Assembly: GCA_003615045.1 (NCBI GenBank) | Contig: ML014279.1 | Span: 1-40,381 of the forward strand | DNA: 40,381 nucleotides | Reading direction: 5' to 3' | Origin: Caulochytrium protostelioides | Lineage: Eukaryota; Chytridiomycota; Caulochytriomycetes; Caulochytriales; Caulochytriaceae | Shown: one piece after another, positions 30,917-40,310 of the stretch | How the letters are laid out: every line of letters begins with the position of its first letter | Numbering within the stretch: the stretch's first letter is position 1 | Position numbers and translations under genes: made by a program | The notes under the pieces: generated by a model | Databases searched by the model: none | What the model was told of the DNA's origin: nothing | What the model saw: the letters and a program-made list of their open reading frames with translations, nothing else

Positions 30917-31812
30917 TCGCCTTTTTGTCTATGCTATCCTCTTACTCGGGTAACCTCTTGTCCCTTGTTTTTTTGTTTGCCTCATGGATCGTTTTATACA
31001 GGCCCACCCTAACCGAGCCAACACACACCAACGAGCCACACTTCTAGGTATCGGTGGTACGCGGCGAGCGCTGTGCCCTTGGAGCTCACCGCCGACAACC
31101 GCTGCAGCGGCTATATCAAATGGCGCTGCCACGTCTCTGGCTGCTTTTGAGCGGCCTTCATGCCCCCTTCCACATAGTGCTGCTTTCGGGTCAGCTTCCG
31201 GCTGACGACTTGGTCGTCGGACTGGTCGGCCATACAGCTCGGATGGGTCGATAGTCATGAAGTGGAAAGGCTGAATCATAACAAATGATGTCGTAGTGAA
31301 CTATTGGCTTTGGACAGGTGCTGAGACAGGTGCCGAGACTAGGGTTTGGATACAGGGGTTGCGATAGGGGTTGTGACGGAGATTGGAACACAACATGAGG
31401 CTGAGTCGAAGACAGAGCAGAAACGAAATCTCCAATCTCAACTCTCAGCCTGAGCACTGTATCTCATATATATATGCTCCTTACACAGACAGTCATTTCG
31501 GCGATGCTGACAACATCAATCATGGCACGAGGACAGGCGGTTATCGGTCTGGATTTGTATCATGTCATCCCACTTCCCGCTCCGCGCTCCCCGTCTCCCT
31601 TCCCGCCTGCCCACCCCCGTCTCACTTTGCAGCCTCCAAATAGGCGACGTTTTAGTCCACCGTGCTGCTCGTTGAACGACGCTCATCCTGTACATAATAC
31701 TATATCCAGCTCGTTCCGCTCAATCCATCCCACGCACCTCATGCTCAAGCCTGAAGCCTCTTGCCTCCTGTCTTCCCAGGCCTCTCTGTGACCTTCGGCG
31801 TCAGAATTCGCA
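30917..31812. other. Intergenic region with lower GC and short G-rich repeats
   Basis: About 900 bases between Dot1 and the orphan secreted gene. GC drops here. Imperfect repeats at about 31315-31378 include GACAGGTGC/GACAGGTGCC and GGGGTTGCGA/GGGGTTGTGA. A run of alternating TA lies near 31465, and TACTATATCC lies about 120 bases upstream of the secreted gene start. No convincing gene. Confidence 0.4.
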
Positions 31813-33858
31813 ATGAACGGAAATGTATGGTGCCGCTGGACCCTGTACTCGCTCGTGGTCCTAGTCGGTATTGCAACATGCAAGAGTGTCATAGCGATGC
31901 CCATGAACGGCGCGCATCTCAAGGGCACATCCAACCCTCTCTCGACCGCTGCAATGGCCGTTGGAGATGACAGTATGCCCCATGTACAAGATCGTGACAT
32001 TTTCTTCAGAGGTGTACTTCGCGTCTTGGCTCCTCCCGCCGAGACATCTTCCAATATGCTACACATACCGCCTCAACTTGCGGTGTCCGAAGCCATGGCA
32101 ATGGTGGATGCTCTGTTCCTCCCGAGTGATCGAGATCTCGGCCGGCTGCTGATAGCTATCAAGGGGGACAACTGGGCCGGCGGCCTCGACAATTCTCACT
32201 CGATCCCCTATAGCAGCAACATTGCAAACGCAGCGAGCCGTGATGACGCAGCAGCGATACAGATTGATACAGAACTCCGTGGTCTGATCGTTCGCATCAG
32301 GCAGTATGGTGAGGCACACAAGCTGAAGCTTCATATCGACCGATACGATAAAACATCGAACGGCATCTCAGCAAAAAATCAGGTGATCATATCTAAATTC
32401 AGCGGCTTGTATATCGCCTGGAGGCATGCTTTACTCAAACAAAGCTATGCGCGTGACGTAGCGCAATGCGACGACGCGATTGCCAAACTGGGCCAAATGA
32501 CTCAGGCACTGGAAAAGAGGGTAAATTCCAGGAAGTCCGCCGACTCGAAAGATTCCAGGCGACACCAGGCTGACACCGCAGTACCTCAATACCTCGAAGA
32601 TTCGATTGCTAGAATCAAGCAGGAAGCATCCATTGCCCCCGGGTACCTGCTGCCCATTTTCGAAGTCCAGAATGACGAGAACGTAGTTCGTCACTTGATT
32701 CGTTCGAGTGTGCACGACATAAACATGTTTGAGAGCTTTTGTGACCGATCGAGCATGCAGTTTAGCGCCAATCTGGATGAAACTTTTATTCCAATCCTTC
32801 TCACGGATCTGAAAGCATTGATCGCCGACATTGAAAAGACAAAAGAGAAAAATCTGATGATTTTGAAAGACTTGCCTTTCGAAGCCGGCTCCCATCAAGA
32901 TATCTCGAAAAACCGGCCTCCTAGCGAGGCCAGCACGATGGACGGTACCGTGTCTCGTTTCTTGTACCTTCAATCCATGAGCGGCAAATGGCACGCTTGG
33001 AACACTTACCAGAGGCTGGTCCATCATGGTTTGTGGGCTCTTACAGAGAGAGGCCGTATTGACGTAGTCGAGCATGACACCGTGCTTGTTCAATCTCATA
33101 TCATCTACTTCGGCCACACACACAGCATTGCCCAACCTTCCCCTATCTTGTCTTCTGCGCAAGATTTGGTAGGCTCGATTGCATCAGAGATACGGCAGAG
33201 CGCCGGATTAAGATCTGTATCAGATCTTCTCGATCACATGAATGAACTTCTGCATCTGTTGCGAGGAAAGGTGATCCGGACGTTGGAAGCTTGGAAAAAT
33301 CCCCCCAATTCAGATGCTTCGGACTCTGACTCTGACCTCGACAAACCATCGACACAGATTCGTTACCAAGATGATCCGATAGACATATTGACCGACATGC
33401 TACAAGACATACGAAGTGTCTTGTCCCCTGCTCTTCGTTCACCTTGGAGCACACTTGAAGACGTATTGGCATCTTTCCCGGTTGCGGAAAGAAGTTACTT
33501 GTTAACGTTTCAGTCGGTGACGTATGATATGCGTGGATTACCGCAAACCGTGCACGAAGATATAGAGAAGCGTATGGAACAAATCCAGGACTGGCTTGAG
33601 CTGGCGCAAAACCAAGTGAATCAAGCCCGACGCGCAACCACCACAAAGTCTAGTGAATTGGCGTTGGACCTACTTCACCTCGGCTCGGGCATTCAATGGC
33701 ACCGCGATCACACAGCGCTCCCAGTCGTTGCCCCCAGGGAGCCCCCGATGAATAAGCTTCCAAAGTTGGACAAGCTGGCTCGGTCCCAACGCGCAGGTCC
33801 CAACGCGTCCCAAAGCTTCTTCAAAATTTTGAATGCACCTGTTTTACATCGCCCTTGA
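31813..33858 (+). CDS. Secreted protein of unknown family
   Basis: One uninterrupted ATG frame of 681 codons. The N-terminus has a classic signal peptide: basic and polar start (MNGNVWCRW), hydrophobic core LYSLVVLVGIA, and likely cleavage near residue 28 (SVIA-MP). The rest is mostly helical, with heptad-like segments (IPILLTDLKALIADIEKTKE) and an acidic SDASDSDSDLD patch. Cysteines are few after the signal. It has no second membrane span, GPI signal or recognised enzyme motif. Codons are AT-richer than in neighbouring genes; for example 32821-32880 has 21 G/C in 60 bases. A frame this long at low GC cannot be chance, so the gene is real. I infer a lineage-specific secreted protein, perhaps an effector-like or surface protein. 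Function unknown. Confidence 0.85.
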   Translation: MNGNVWCRWTLYSLVVLVGIATCKSVIAMPMNGAHLKGTSNPLSTAAMAVGDDSMPHVQDRDIFFRGVLRVLAPPAETSSNMLHIPPQLAVSEAMAMVDALFLPSDRDLGRLLIAIKGDNWAGGLDNSHSIPYSSNIANAASRDDAAAIQIDTELRGLIVRIRQYGEAHKLKLHIDRYDKTSNGISAKNQVIISKFSGLYIAWRHALLKQSYARDVAQCDDAIAKLGQMTQALEKRVNSRKSADSKDSRRHQADTAVPQYLEDSIARIKQEASIAPGYLLPIFEVQNDENVVRHLIRSSVHDINMFESFCDRSSMQFSANLDETFIPILLTDLKALIADIEKTKEKNLMILKDLPFEAGSHQDISKNRPPSEASTMDGTVSRFLYLQSMSGKWHAWNTYQRLVHHGLWALTERGRIDVVEHDTVLVQSHIIYFGHTHSIAQPSPILSSAQDLVGSIASEIRQSAGLRSVSDLLDHMNELLHLLRGKVIRTLEAWKNPPNSDASDSDSDLDKPSTQIRYQDDPIDILTDMLQDIRSVLSPALRSPWSTLEDVLASFPVAERSYLLTFQSVTYDMRGLPQTVHEDIEKRMEQIQDWLELAQNQVNQARRATTTKSSELALDLLHLGSGIQWHRDHTALPVVAPREPPMNKLPKLDKLARSQRAGPNASQSFFKILNAPVLHRP

Positions 33859-33896
33859 TATATATGTTTAATGTAATATTTATGCCCGTCCTTATC

Positions 33897-35000
33897 TTAC
33901 ACGCACGCCATCCCCTCAATGGTGCCCCCAAGAGACACCCCACGGCGGCAATCCGCATTGGGTTCGTCGTTGAATGAGCATGCTGACCTTGGGCTGCAGA
34001 GGAACTTGCCCGGGGATGCGGCACAGCGCCTCCGGTATGGCGGGTAACGTCGGACGCTCAATGCAGCATTGAGATCGCGGTTCACAAATTTGCCGTTAGT
34101 GGCATCACCCCACAGCAAACCTCGAACCACGATTCCCTGACGCCGGCGTGAACCGTGTTCAGCCAGGGTTCAGCCAGGTATTGCCAGACGAGAAAGGCGT
34201 GGCACACGAGGGCGGGCACGGTGCCTTTCCTTTTCAGCCAGCGACTCGGCGCTTGATTGTCCACCGCGAAGCTCAACACGCGGCAGTGCGCAGCCACTGT
34301 CTGCTCCATAAACGGCAACCGCTCCAGGGCGGGTCCCGGCGCGGCTTCCACCCGCAGATCCCATGCAACATCCAGAGACGCTGGGGGTCCGTCAGGTCGT
34401 TGGCCGCCTGGAAGACGCGCATGGACTGCTTGATCCACCCCTTGAAGCTGTTGTGTGCATGTCAGGTCAGGCAGCTGCGCATCCATGACGTCCTCGACAC
34501 CGTCGAAGCATCGCTTGAGCAGGCCGGACAGCACAGTCTCGCCGCATATCCTACGCGGTTTGTGCTCGACCCCTTCCGTGTAGATCGGCCTTCTCCGCAA
34601 GTGAAGTGCAATGCAGAATGGCGTCCCGAAATCGTATGCTCGTGTCCACACTCCGCTCGCGCTCGTGCACAAGCTCACGGTCGCACACGCGCTCGACGGC
34701 TCCAACACGGCGGTCCACGGCTTCCGACTCCGCTCGCGCACGAGCGCTGCATGGCAGCGGTACACCGCCAAAGATGAGAGGCCCTCCGCTTAAACAACAC
34801 TTCGAGGCGGCGTGGCGTCGTCTTCAAAAGCGATTTTTCGTCTTTCTTCGGGGCAGGACAGCCCATGCGTCCTGCGCCATCCTCGATGTGCGGACATATC
34901 AAAAGCGTTGACGTTGCCGATAAAGATACGTGAAAACACAAAGCTCAGCTGGCCCACGACTGGTTGCAACGGCTCGAAACTTCGCGAACTCGCCTCCACG
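33897..35000 (-). pseudogene. Decayed TnpB/Fanzor-like RNA-guided nuclease gene (remnant)
   Basis: On the minus strand the frame 34130-33897 contains VVRGLLWGDATNGKFVNRDL and then NAALSVRR. NRDLNAALSV matches the C-terminal RuvC-III motif (RDxNAAxNI) of TnpB and its eukaryotic relatives, Fanzor. The Asp codon is 34076-34074. Upstream, minus-strand pieces in different frames look protein-like, including CHAFLVWQYLAE, IKQSMRVFQAANDL and QLSFVFSRIFIGN. They are separated by stops and shifts, one of them explained by an 11-base duplication at 34157-34178. The zinc-finger cysteines expected before RuvC-III are missing (LLWGD where family members usually have Cys). No terminal repeats or guide-RNA end were identified. 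I infer a dead copy. The left part, beyond about 34800, is the least certain. Confidence 0.5.
34157..34178. repeat. 11-bp tandem duplication inside the nuclease remnant
   Basis: GTTCAGCCAGG occurs twice in direct succession (34157-34167 and 34168-34178). Eleven is not a multiple of three, so the duplication shifts the minus-strand frame between the segment ending VWQYLAE and the segment carrying the RuvC-III motif. Confidence 0.85.
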
Positions 35001-35689
35001 AGACCAACACGTGACCACTGTTCGAGTGGCCCTTCCGTCCGACCAGTGTTCTTCCTTCTTCTGTGCCGCTCTACGTGGGAATACCCCCCTTTTCTTTGAC
35101 CTGACTCGCGCGTTCGATTTTGTGCTTCACGATGCAGGGTTTAGCCTGGAAGGACCGTAACGTTTGCCATCCATAACACTCTCCAGCAACGGCGGCAGCG
35201 GAAGCAGCAGCAGCGTTCCAATTCACCGTGGCCATCGGCATCTGTGACAGCGTCACACGCGCTCCGACTCGTTTCCCGCCCGCTCGGGCAAAGACGTCGT
35301 ATCGGCTTGCGCTGTGAATGTCATCCCCTCGCAGTGTGACGTCGGATGCGCCTACGCGCTGATGCATAATGCAATGATGGCCGAATCAGAGGACCTCCAC
35401 CATGGTGCGCCGATTTGTCGACTTCCGTTCGGGCCAGTGGCCTCGGGGTGTGCTGTCGCGCTGCAGGCTCCTCGTGCTACAGTCTCGGTGGTGCCATCGA
35501 TGTCCATAATGTGAGCAGCGAGCTTCGCTTGTGGAGCTTATGGCGCACATGGGTCGGCCGGCGCGGCACTGCCAGTTCCGCCTGCGGACACGACACGACA
35601 AGGAGTCCAGCCATTTTCTGTCGTTTCTTCGGGTACTCACGCGCCATCTTGTATTCTACGACACACTCATGATGATCCTGCTCCTCGTC
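35001..35689. other. Intergenic region upstream of NDUFA12
   Basis: Roughly 690 bases between the nuclease remnant and the proposed NDUFA12 start. Open frames occur on both strands, including 99 codons on the minus strand (35367-35071), but none is recognisable. Some may belong to the same decayed element. The NDUFA12 promoter should lie at the right end. Confidence 0.35.
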
Positions 35690-36267
35690 ATGCGAATCCA
35701 TGTGTGGTCGCATGATCCAGTCAGCCAGCAGCTGGTAAGTCGTTCCTCTTATTCTAACGCGCATCGTGCGAATGCGTCCTCGACCTTAAGTGGATTTCTA
35801 TGTCTTTCTGGTTCTAAGGGGTATCATCATTGTCACTCAATCGGTTTTTTAATACTGTCGCTTGATATGCGATCCGTTTGCATGTATAGTTCTTGGCGTG
35901 GCGCGCCAACGGCCTGCGCAAGCTGGTCTGGCAGATCGTTTCGGCGGACGTGCCGAAGGCCGGTGTGCTCCGCGGCACGGACGAGCTTGGTAACAAGTAC
36001 TTTGAGAACGTGAATGAGCTGAACCTGCGCGACCGCTGGGTTGAGTACAACAAGTACGATTATGACGCATCCATGGTCCCGCCTGGCTGGCGCCAGTGGC
36101 TCAACCGCACCTCTGATGACGTGCCCACCGAGCAGACCTACCCCAGGCCAAGCTTCCACAAGACCTGGGTCGAGAACCAGACGGGCACGACGATGGCTTA
36201 CCGGCCGTACTCGACCGTGAAGCCCAAGGTCGAGTCGTGGGCGCCTCAGATCCAGGCTCGCAAGTAA
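35690..36267 (+). CDS. NDUFA12: NADH dehydrogenase (complex I) accessory subunit NDUFA12
   Basis: NDUFA12 (B17.2) is an accessory subunit of mitochondrial respiratory complex I, at the matrix arm. Exon 2 (35890-36267) is clear: GLRKLVWQI, then GVLRGTDELGNKYFEN, RDRWVEYNKYDYDASMVPPG and WRQWLNRTSDDVPTEQTYPR, and the end YRPYSTVKPKVESWAP, all family motifs. Its first residues need an upstream exon. Exon 1 (35690-35734) ends CAGCAGCTG before GTAAGT, and the 155-base intron ends in TATAG, phase 0. This gives 140 residues and places the Gly-Leu-Arg motif about where it lies in the human protein. In-frame ATGs at 35669 and 35672 would add 7 or 6 hydrophobic residues. Exon 2 is sure; the start is moderate. 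Its presence implies a complex I in this fungus. Confidence 0.87.
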
Positions 36268-37203
36268 TCGCTTTGGTTACTGTCGCGTCTGGAAGACCGA
36301 TTGGGTCCTTGCTTTATTTCCGTTGATGGCGGCCGATTCTTTATGTATTATAATCCAACAACTTCGTTCCCTTTTGCGAAGTCTGCGGCAGCGGTGCTGC
36401 GCGAGCGTGCTCACCCTCGCTGCGTGCTCGTGGATGGACTGGATGTCTGATGGGCGGAGTCAGTGGGGGCTGGGCGGCGTAGGGGGGCAGGATGGTGGCC
36501 ACTGCGAGAGCGCAACGGCCGTTGGCCCCAAAGGCAAAGGCCCGTGACCAGGCCCAGGCGTCTGACTCTCTCGCGAGAGCCGACCCCGCGGCCGCTCCTC
36601 ACCCACCTGGGCCCTGTTCAAGTCGGCCACTATGGCACACGGCAGCGTCAGAGATGCTTCAGGCGGTTGTTCTGCTCGCGCCAGAAATCGCGGCTGACGG
36701 CGTCGCGTGGGTCTCGCTTGGGGTCCGGGCGAGACGAGAGACGAGCGACGCTGGTTCGGGTAGCGCGCCGTCCGTCTCCGCCTCCTCTTGCCGCGCTGGC
36801 ATCCTTGTTTCAGACCACACGCACGACTTACGACGCCGACACGCTAACGTTTCCTTCCTCGACCTGCGGCAACCCAGGCCTCGTCTTGCACAGGGACGTC
36901 GTTGCTGCCGCGTCAGCGCTGTCGGCTCACCAACTGGTGACTTCAGCGTCGAACGTGTAGCTCCGACATCGCCGTTGGACGGGCCCTGCCATCCCTCCGG
37001 CCGAGCCTTGTCGACCACCAAACCAACCTCTGGACCAGCGGTGCGACCCGTCAACGGCGACGTGGTTGGTCGGAGTTGCCTGTCTGCACGACCTCTCGGG
37101 CCCTGTCCGCGAACGCTCGATTGGGAAAGGCCTGCCTTTTCTTCGCGGCCTCCGCCGACGTCGGTCTCTATCTATTTCGCCGATCCGCCCACGGTCGCCG
37201 ACG
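36268..37203. other. Intergenic region upstream of mitochondrial uL4
   Basis: About 930 bases, with GC rising to the right. Long frames cross it into the uL4 gene in a different reading frame, but they begin at or before low-complexity sequence and are shadows. It should hold the 3' end of NDUFA12 and the uL4 promoter. Confidence 0.4.
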
Positions 37204-38358
37204 ATGATGGCGACTCGCTTGACGCAGCTGTCGCGGGCGCTCCCGTCGACGACAATGCGGCCATCCCTGACGCGCGTGTCCCTGGGGACGGCGTCCGTGC
37301 ATGGTCGGAGTTTGATCCATACGGCCGCGTCGTTGGCCGCCGCCGCTGGCGCCACCACCGCCCCATCACCGACGACGTCGTCGTTTTCGCCACCGCCGTC
37401 GCTGCAGCCGCAACCCTTCGCGCCAATTCCGTTCGACGCGGTCCCGCGGATTCCGCACAAGCAGAACTACCACTGGCAGGCGGACACCGTGCACGCTTGG
37501 CTGTACCCGCTCGTGCCGCCGACTGCGCACGCCGCCACCAACGGTCCTGCGGGCATGCTAGCGCTCGACCGCGACGTCTTCGGTCGCACGCTGCGCGACG
37601 ACCTCGTCGCCCGCGGCCTGCGCTACGAGATGAGCTGGCTGAAGCAGGGCACGGCCGGCACCCAGGCGAAGGGTCAGGTGCGCGGCTCGACGGCCAAGGC
37701 CCGCCCGCAGAAGGGCACGGGCCGGTCCCGCATTTCCTCGCGCCGCGCGCCGCACTGGCGCGGCGGCTACGTGGTCCACGGCCCGCGGCCCCACGACTTC
37801 GCCCAGGACCTGCCGGCCGACGTCTATGCACAGGCCATCACCGACGCGCTCAGCCTCAAGTTCGCGCAGCAGCAGCTCCACGTCGTCGACGACCTGACCC
37901 GCTTCCCTGCCGACGCGGCCGATCCCGCTGACGCGAAGCGGCTGCTCGCGGATCTGCTCGCCCGGCTCGGGATCCCCGGCAAGCAGTGCTACCTGCTGCA
38001 CGGCGGCGACGAGGCCGACGCCGGCGCGGTGCTGTACGCGGCTGCCGCCCAGTTCACGAAGCGGTTCCCGACGCCGTACGGGGCGTTTGCCGGAGCCCGT
38101 CCGGCCATCGCGGTCGGCGGCGTCGACCCGGCGGGTCTGACGGCCGAAGCGCGCGCCGAGCTGAACGCCGAGACGATGGAGGTCACCGGCTTCGAGGCGC
38201 CGCTGATGGCCTCGTCGGCCCGCCACATCGCGCTGCTTCCGCTCATGCGCCACGAGCACGTCTTGCTTGACAAGCGCGCCGTCGAGACGCTGGAGGAAAT
38301 GTACAACCGCGCAGCCATCCTGCGCTTTGCGCAGGCCAACGCCAAGTCCCACGCTTAA
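37204..38358 (+). CDS. YML6: Mitochondrial ribosomal protein uL4m
   Basis: uL4m is a protein of the mitochondrial large ribosomal subunit near the peptide exit tunnel. The intronless frame gives 384 residues from ATG 37204; a second ATG follows directly. The N-terminus (MMATRLTQLSRALPSTTMRP, then Ser/Arg/Ala-rich to about residue 75) is a strong mitochondrial targeting sequence. The core begins near LDRDVFGRTLRDDLV, and the conserved uL4 loop reads GQVRGSTAKARPQKGTGRSR followed by RAPHWRGGYVVHGPRPHDF, which matches bacterial L4. The C-terminal part has LLPLMRHEHVLLDKRAVETL. Fungal members are of similar length with variable tails. The TTG at 37066 is not used. Confidence 0.94.
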   Translation: MMATRLTQLSRALPSTTMRPSLTRVSLGTASVHGRSLIHTAASLAAAAGATTAPSPTTSSFSPPPSLQPQPFAPIPFDAVPRIPHKQNYHWQADTVHAWLYPLVPPTAHAATNGPAGMLALDRDVFGRTLRDDLVARGLRYEMSWLKQGTAGTQAKGQVRGSTAKARPQKGTGRSRISSRRAPHWRGGYVVHGPRPHDFAQDLPADVYAQAITDALSLKFAQQQLHVVDDLTRFPADAADPADAKRLLADLLARLGIPGKQCYLLHGGDEADAGAVLYAAAAQFTKRFPTPYGAFAGARPAIAVGGVDPAGLTAEARAELNAETMEVTGFEAPLMASSARHIALLPLMRHEHVLLDKRAVETLEEMYNRAAILRFAQANAKSHA

Positions 38359-38613
38359 CCCGATCGAGCGATCGCGCGATCGATCGATGCGATTCGGGCA
38401 TGTTTTTTTCCCAATAGTGAACACAATTGAGAGAAAGTATATAAAAATGGTCGTAAAAAAATAGAGCGGCGAAGCACGGTCCCAAAGAACAGGGGGGAAC
38501 ATTCCAGCTCGATCACGGCGTCGTCGAGGAGACGCCAGAGAGGGAAAGCATCCAAGGTCGCTAGTGGGCGTGATTTCGGCTTTTTTTATTGTTTTTGGAT
38601 CGCTTAGATTCGT

Positions 38614-39369
38614 TCAGCAAGCACACGAGCCATCGGCACCATGCAGACCCCCGCCCGACTCGCCGTCGATCTTGATGGGATCCGGGAAGCTCAGCTCGAC
38701 CTCGCCCTGTTCCTTCTCAAACGCCATGCGAGCAATGGTCTTGAATGCTTCTTCCAGTTGGATGCCCTCCTTGGCACTGGTAAGGAACAGCGGCATCGAC
38801 GAGTTGTGAGTCGAGGCGGCGGTCGTGCCCGTGGCGCCGGGCGTCGCGGGCACGCCGGCAGCACCACCAGCAAGGGCTTGCTCTTGGCACCACGCGACGG
38901 CACGCTTCTCAGAGACCTGGCGCTTGGACTCATGGACATCAATCTTGTTGCCGAACACGACAAAGGGGAAGCGGTGCGGGTCTCCCGGCGGGCTTGCCTG
39001 GACGAGAAACTCATTGCGCCAGGACGCGAGGTTCTCGAAGGAACGCGCATTGTTCACGTCGTACACGAGCACGCAGCAGTCGGCGCCGCGGTAAAAGGCC
39101 ACGCCCAGCGACTGGAAGCGCTCTTGGCCGGCGGTATCCCAGATCTGGAGCGTGACGCGGCGATCGTCGATGACGATTTCTTTGGAGAGGAAGTCGGCGC
39201 CGATGGTGGCTTTGTAGTGATTGTTGAACTTGCTGTTGACGTACTGGTCAAGGAGCGACGACTTGCCGACGCCCGAGTCACCGACAATGACGACCTTGAG
39301 CAGAATCTTGCGGCGGCTTGCAGCCGCGCCGCCGCCATGGGGACCGCCGTGGGCGCCTGCGAGCGGCAT
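38614..39369 (-). CDS. YPT7: Rab7-family GTPase Ypt7
   Basis: Ypt7 controls fusion of late endosomes, autophagosomes and vacuoles, together with the HOPS complex. The intronless product has 251 residues. GTP-binding motifs are complete: P-loop GDSGVGKS (30-37), the switch I TIGADF, WDTAGQE (77-83), NKID (141-144) and TSAK (197-200). The Rab7 signatures [20 protein letters not shown] and [19 protein letters not shown] are present. The C-terminal CAC accepts two geranylgeranyl groups. Yeast Ypt7 has 208 residues; this one is longer because of a 19-residue Gly/Ala-rich N-terminal extension and a Gly/Ala/Thr/Pro-rich insert at about 168-190 between NKID and TSAK. The insert stays in frame and lies in a surface loop, so the protein should be functional. 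Confidence 0.95.
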   Translation of the reverse strand: MPLAGAHGGPHGGGAAASRRKILLKVVIVGDSGVGKSSLLDQYVNSKFNNHYKATIGADFLSKEIVIDDRRVTLQIWDTAGQERFQSLGVAFYRGADCCVLVYDVNNARSFENLASWRNEFLVQASPPGDPHRFPFVVFGNKIDVHESKRQVSEKRAVAWCQEQALAGGAAGVPATPGATGTTAASTHNSSMPLFLTSAKEGIQLEEAFKTIARMAFEKEQGEVELSFPDPIKIDGESGGGLHGADGSCAC

Positions 39370-39849
39370 GTTGAGCTGACCGGGAGCCGAAGGCAATAGG
39401 AGTGGACGGCTAGCGTGAGACGGCCTCGATGGGGTCGTCGAAGAGCAGCGGCCCACGCGGTACACCGAGCCACGGCCGGTTCAGGAGGATGCCAGCCGTG
39501 AAAGGGGAACGGTCGAACGATGGCACCAATGGCCGCGGGGCGGACGAACAACAGCGCTCGATGGTCTGTTCGCGCGCCAGAACACGGCTTTGAGAAGAAT
39601 CGGGTCCACGATGGCCTCCGAGAATACACGCGTTGTCGTCCACGTCCGCCGAGCGATCACCCGTCGGAGGAGTCAGAAAGGGTTCGGGTCCGCAGGGACG
39701 ATGTTTCACAGATACAACAAACGGCAGGGTGCTGTGGTCGCGTGGCCGATCGATTTTGGTCGGACGTGGTGAAAATGGCACCCAAGACGACGACGATGAC
39801 GAGGACGGCTACAAGAGCAGGCGGATCAAGACAGATGATCGACACGGCG

Positions 39850-39852
<3 letters not shown>

Positions 39853-39905
<53 letters not shown>
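39853..39905. repeat. AG dinucleotide microsatellite
   Basis: About 26 uninterrupted copies of AG on the plus strand (CT on the strand of Ypt7), starting about 480 bases upstream of the Ypt7 start codon. A run of six GCA units follows at 39911-39928. Confidence 0.97.
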
Positions 39906-39906
<1 letters not shown>

Positions 39907-39977
39907 GGCGGCAGCAGCAGCAGCAGCACTAATGGCAGCAGCTGGGAACGGGTCGGCGTGATTGCGCGATGATCAAA

Positions 39978-40055
39978 GCGGGTGCGGCGTGCGGGTGCGG
40001 CGTGCGGGTGCGGCGTGCGGGTGCGGCGTGCGGGTGCGGCGTGCGGGTGCGGCGT
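39978..40055. repeat. 13-bp minisatellite
   Basis: Six exact, head-to-tail copies of GCGGGTGCGGCGT, 78 bases. Perfect identity suggests recent expansion or ongoing homogenisation. The unit is GC-rich, with G runs on the plus strand. Confidence 0.95.
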
Positions 40056-40310
40056 GGCCTCGACAAATCGCAAAGGGTGTGTCGGACGGATGCAGCGAAA
40101 GAGCGCAAGCGCATCGAGAGCTGGGAAGCGTTTGTCGCCGCTGCTGCTGCCGCTGCCGCTGCCGTCGCTACGGCCGACGTGGCGACGTGCTCAAGAGACC
40201 CGGATCGGGCGCCTCGCAACGCCGCACGGCGGCGGACCCGGAGTGGGACGAGAGAAATGGAGGCGTGCCAGATGGGAGAAATGGAAATGACGCGGCGCCT
40301 CCCGCTCCGC

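Noticed and set aside
35071-35367. 99-codon minus-strand frame near NDUFA12
   Set aside because: No motif. It might belong to the decayed nuclease element, but the link could not be shown, so it is not called as a gene.
36492-37931. 479-codon plus-strand frame overlapping mitochondrial uL4
   Set aside because: uL4 occupies another frame with clear homology; this one is a GC-driven shadow.
39633-40290. Several frames across the AG and 13-bp repeats
   Set aside because: They consist of translated repeats (Arg-Glu or Arg/Gly/Cys runs) with no other content.
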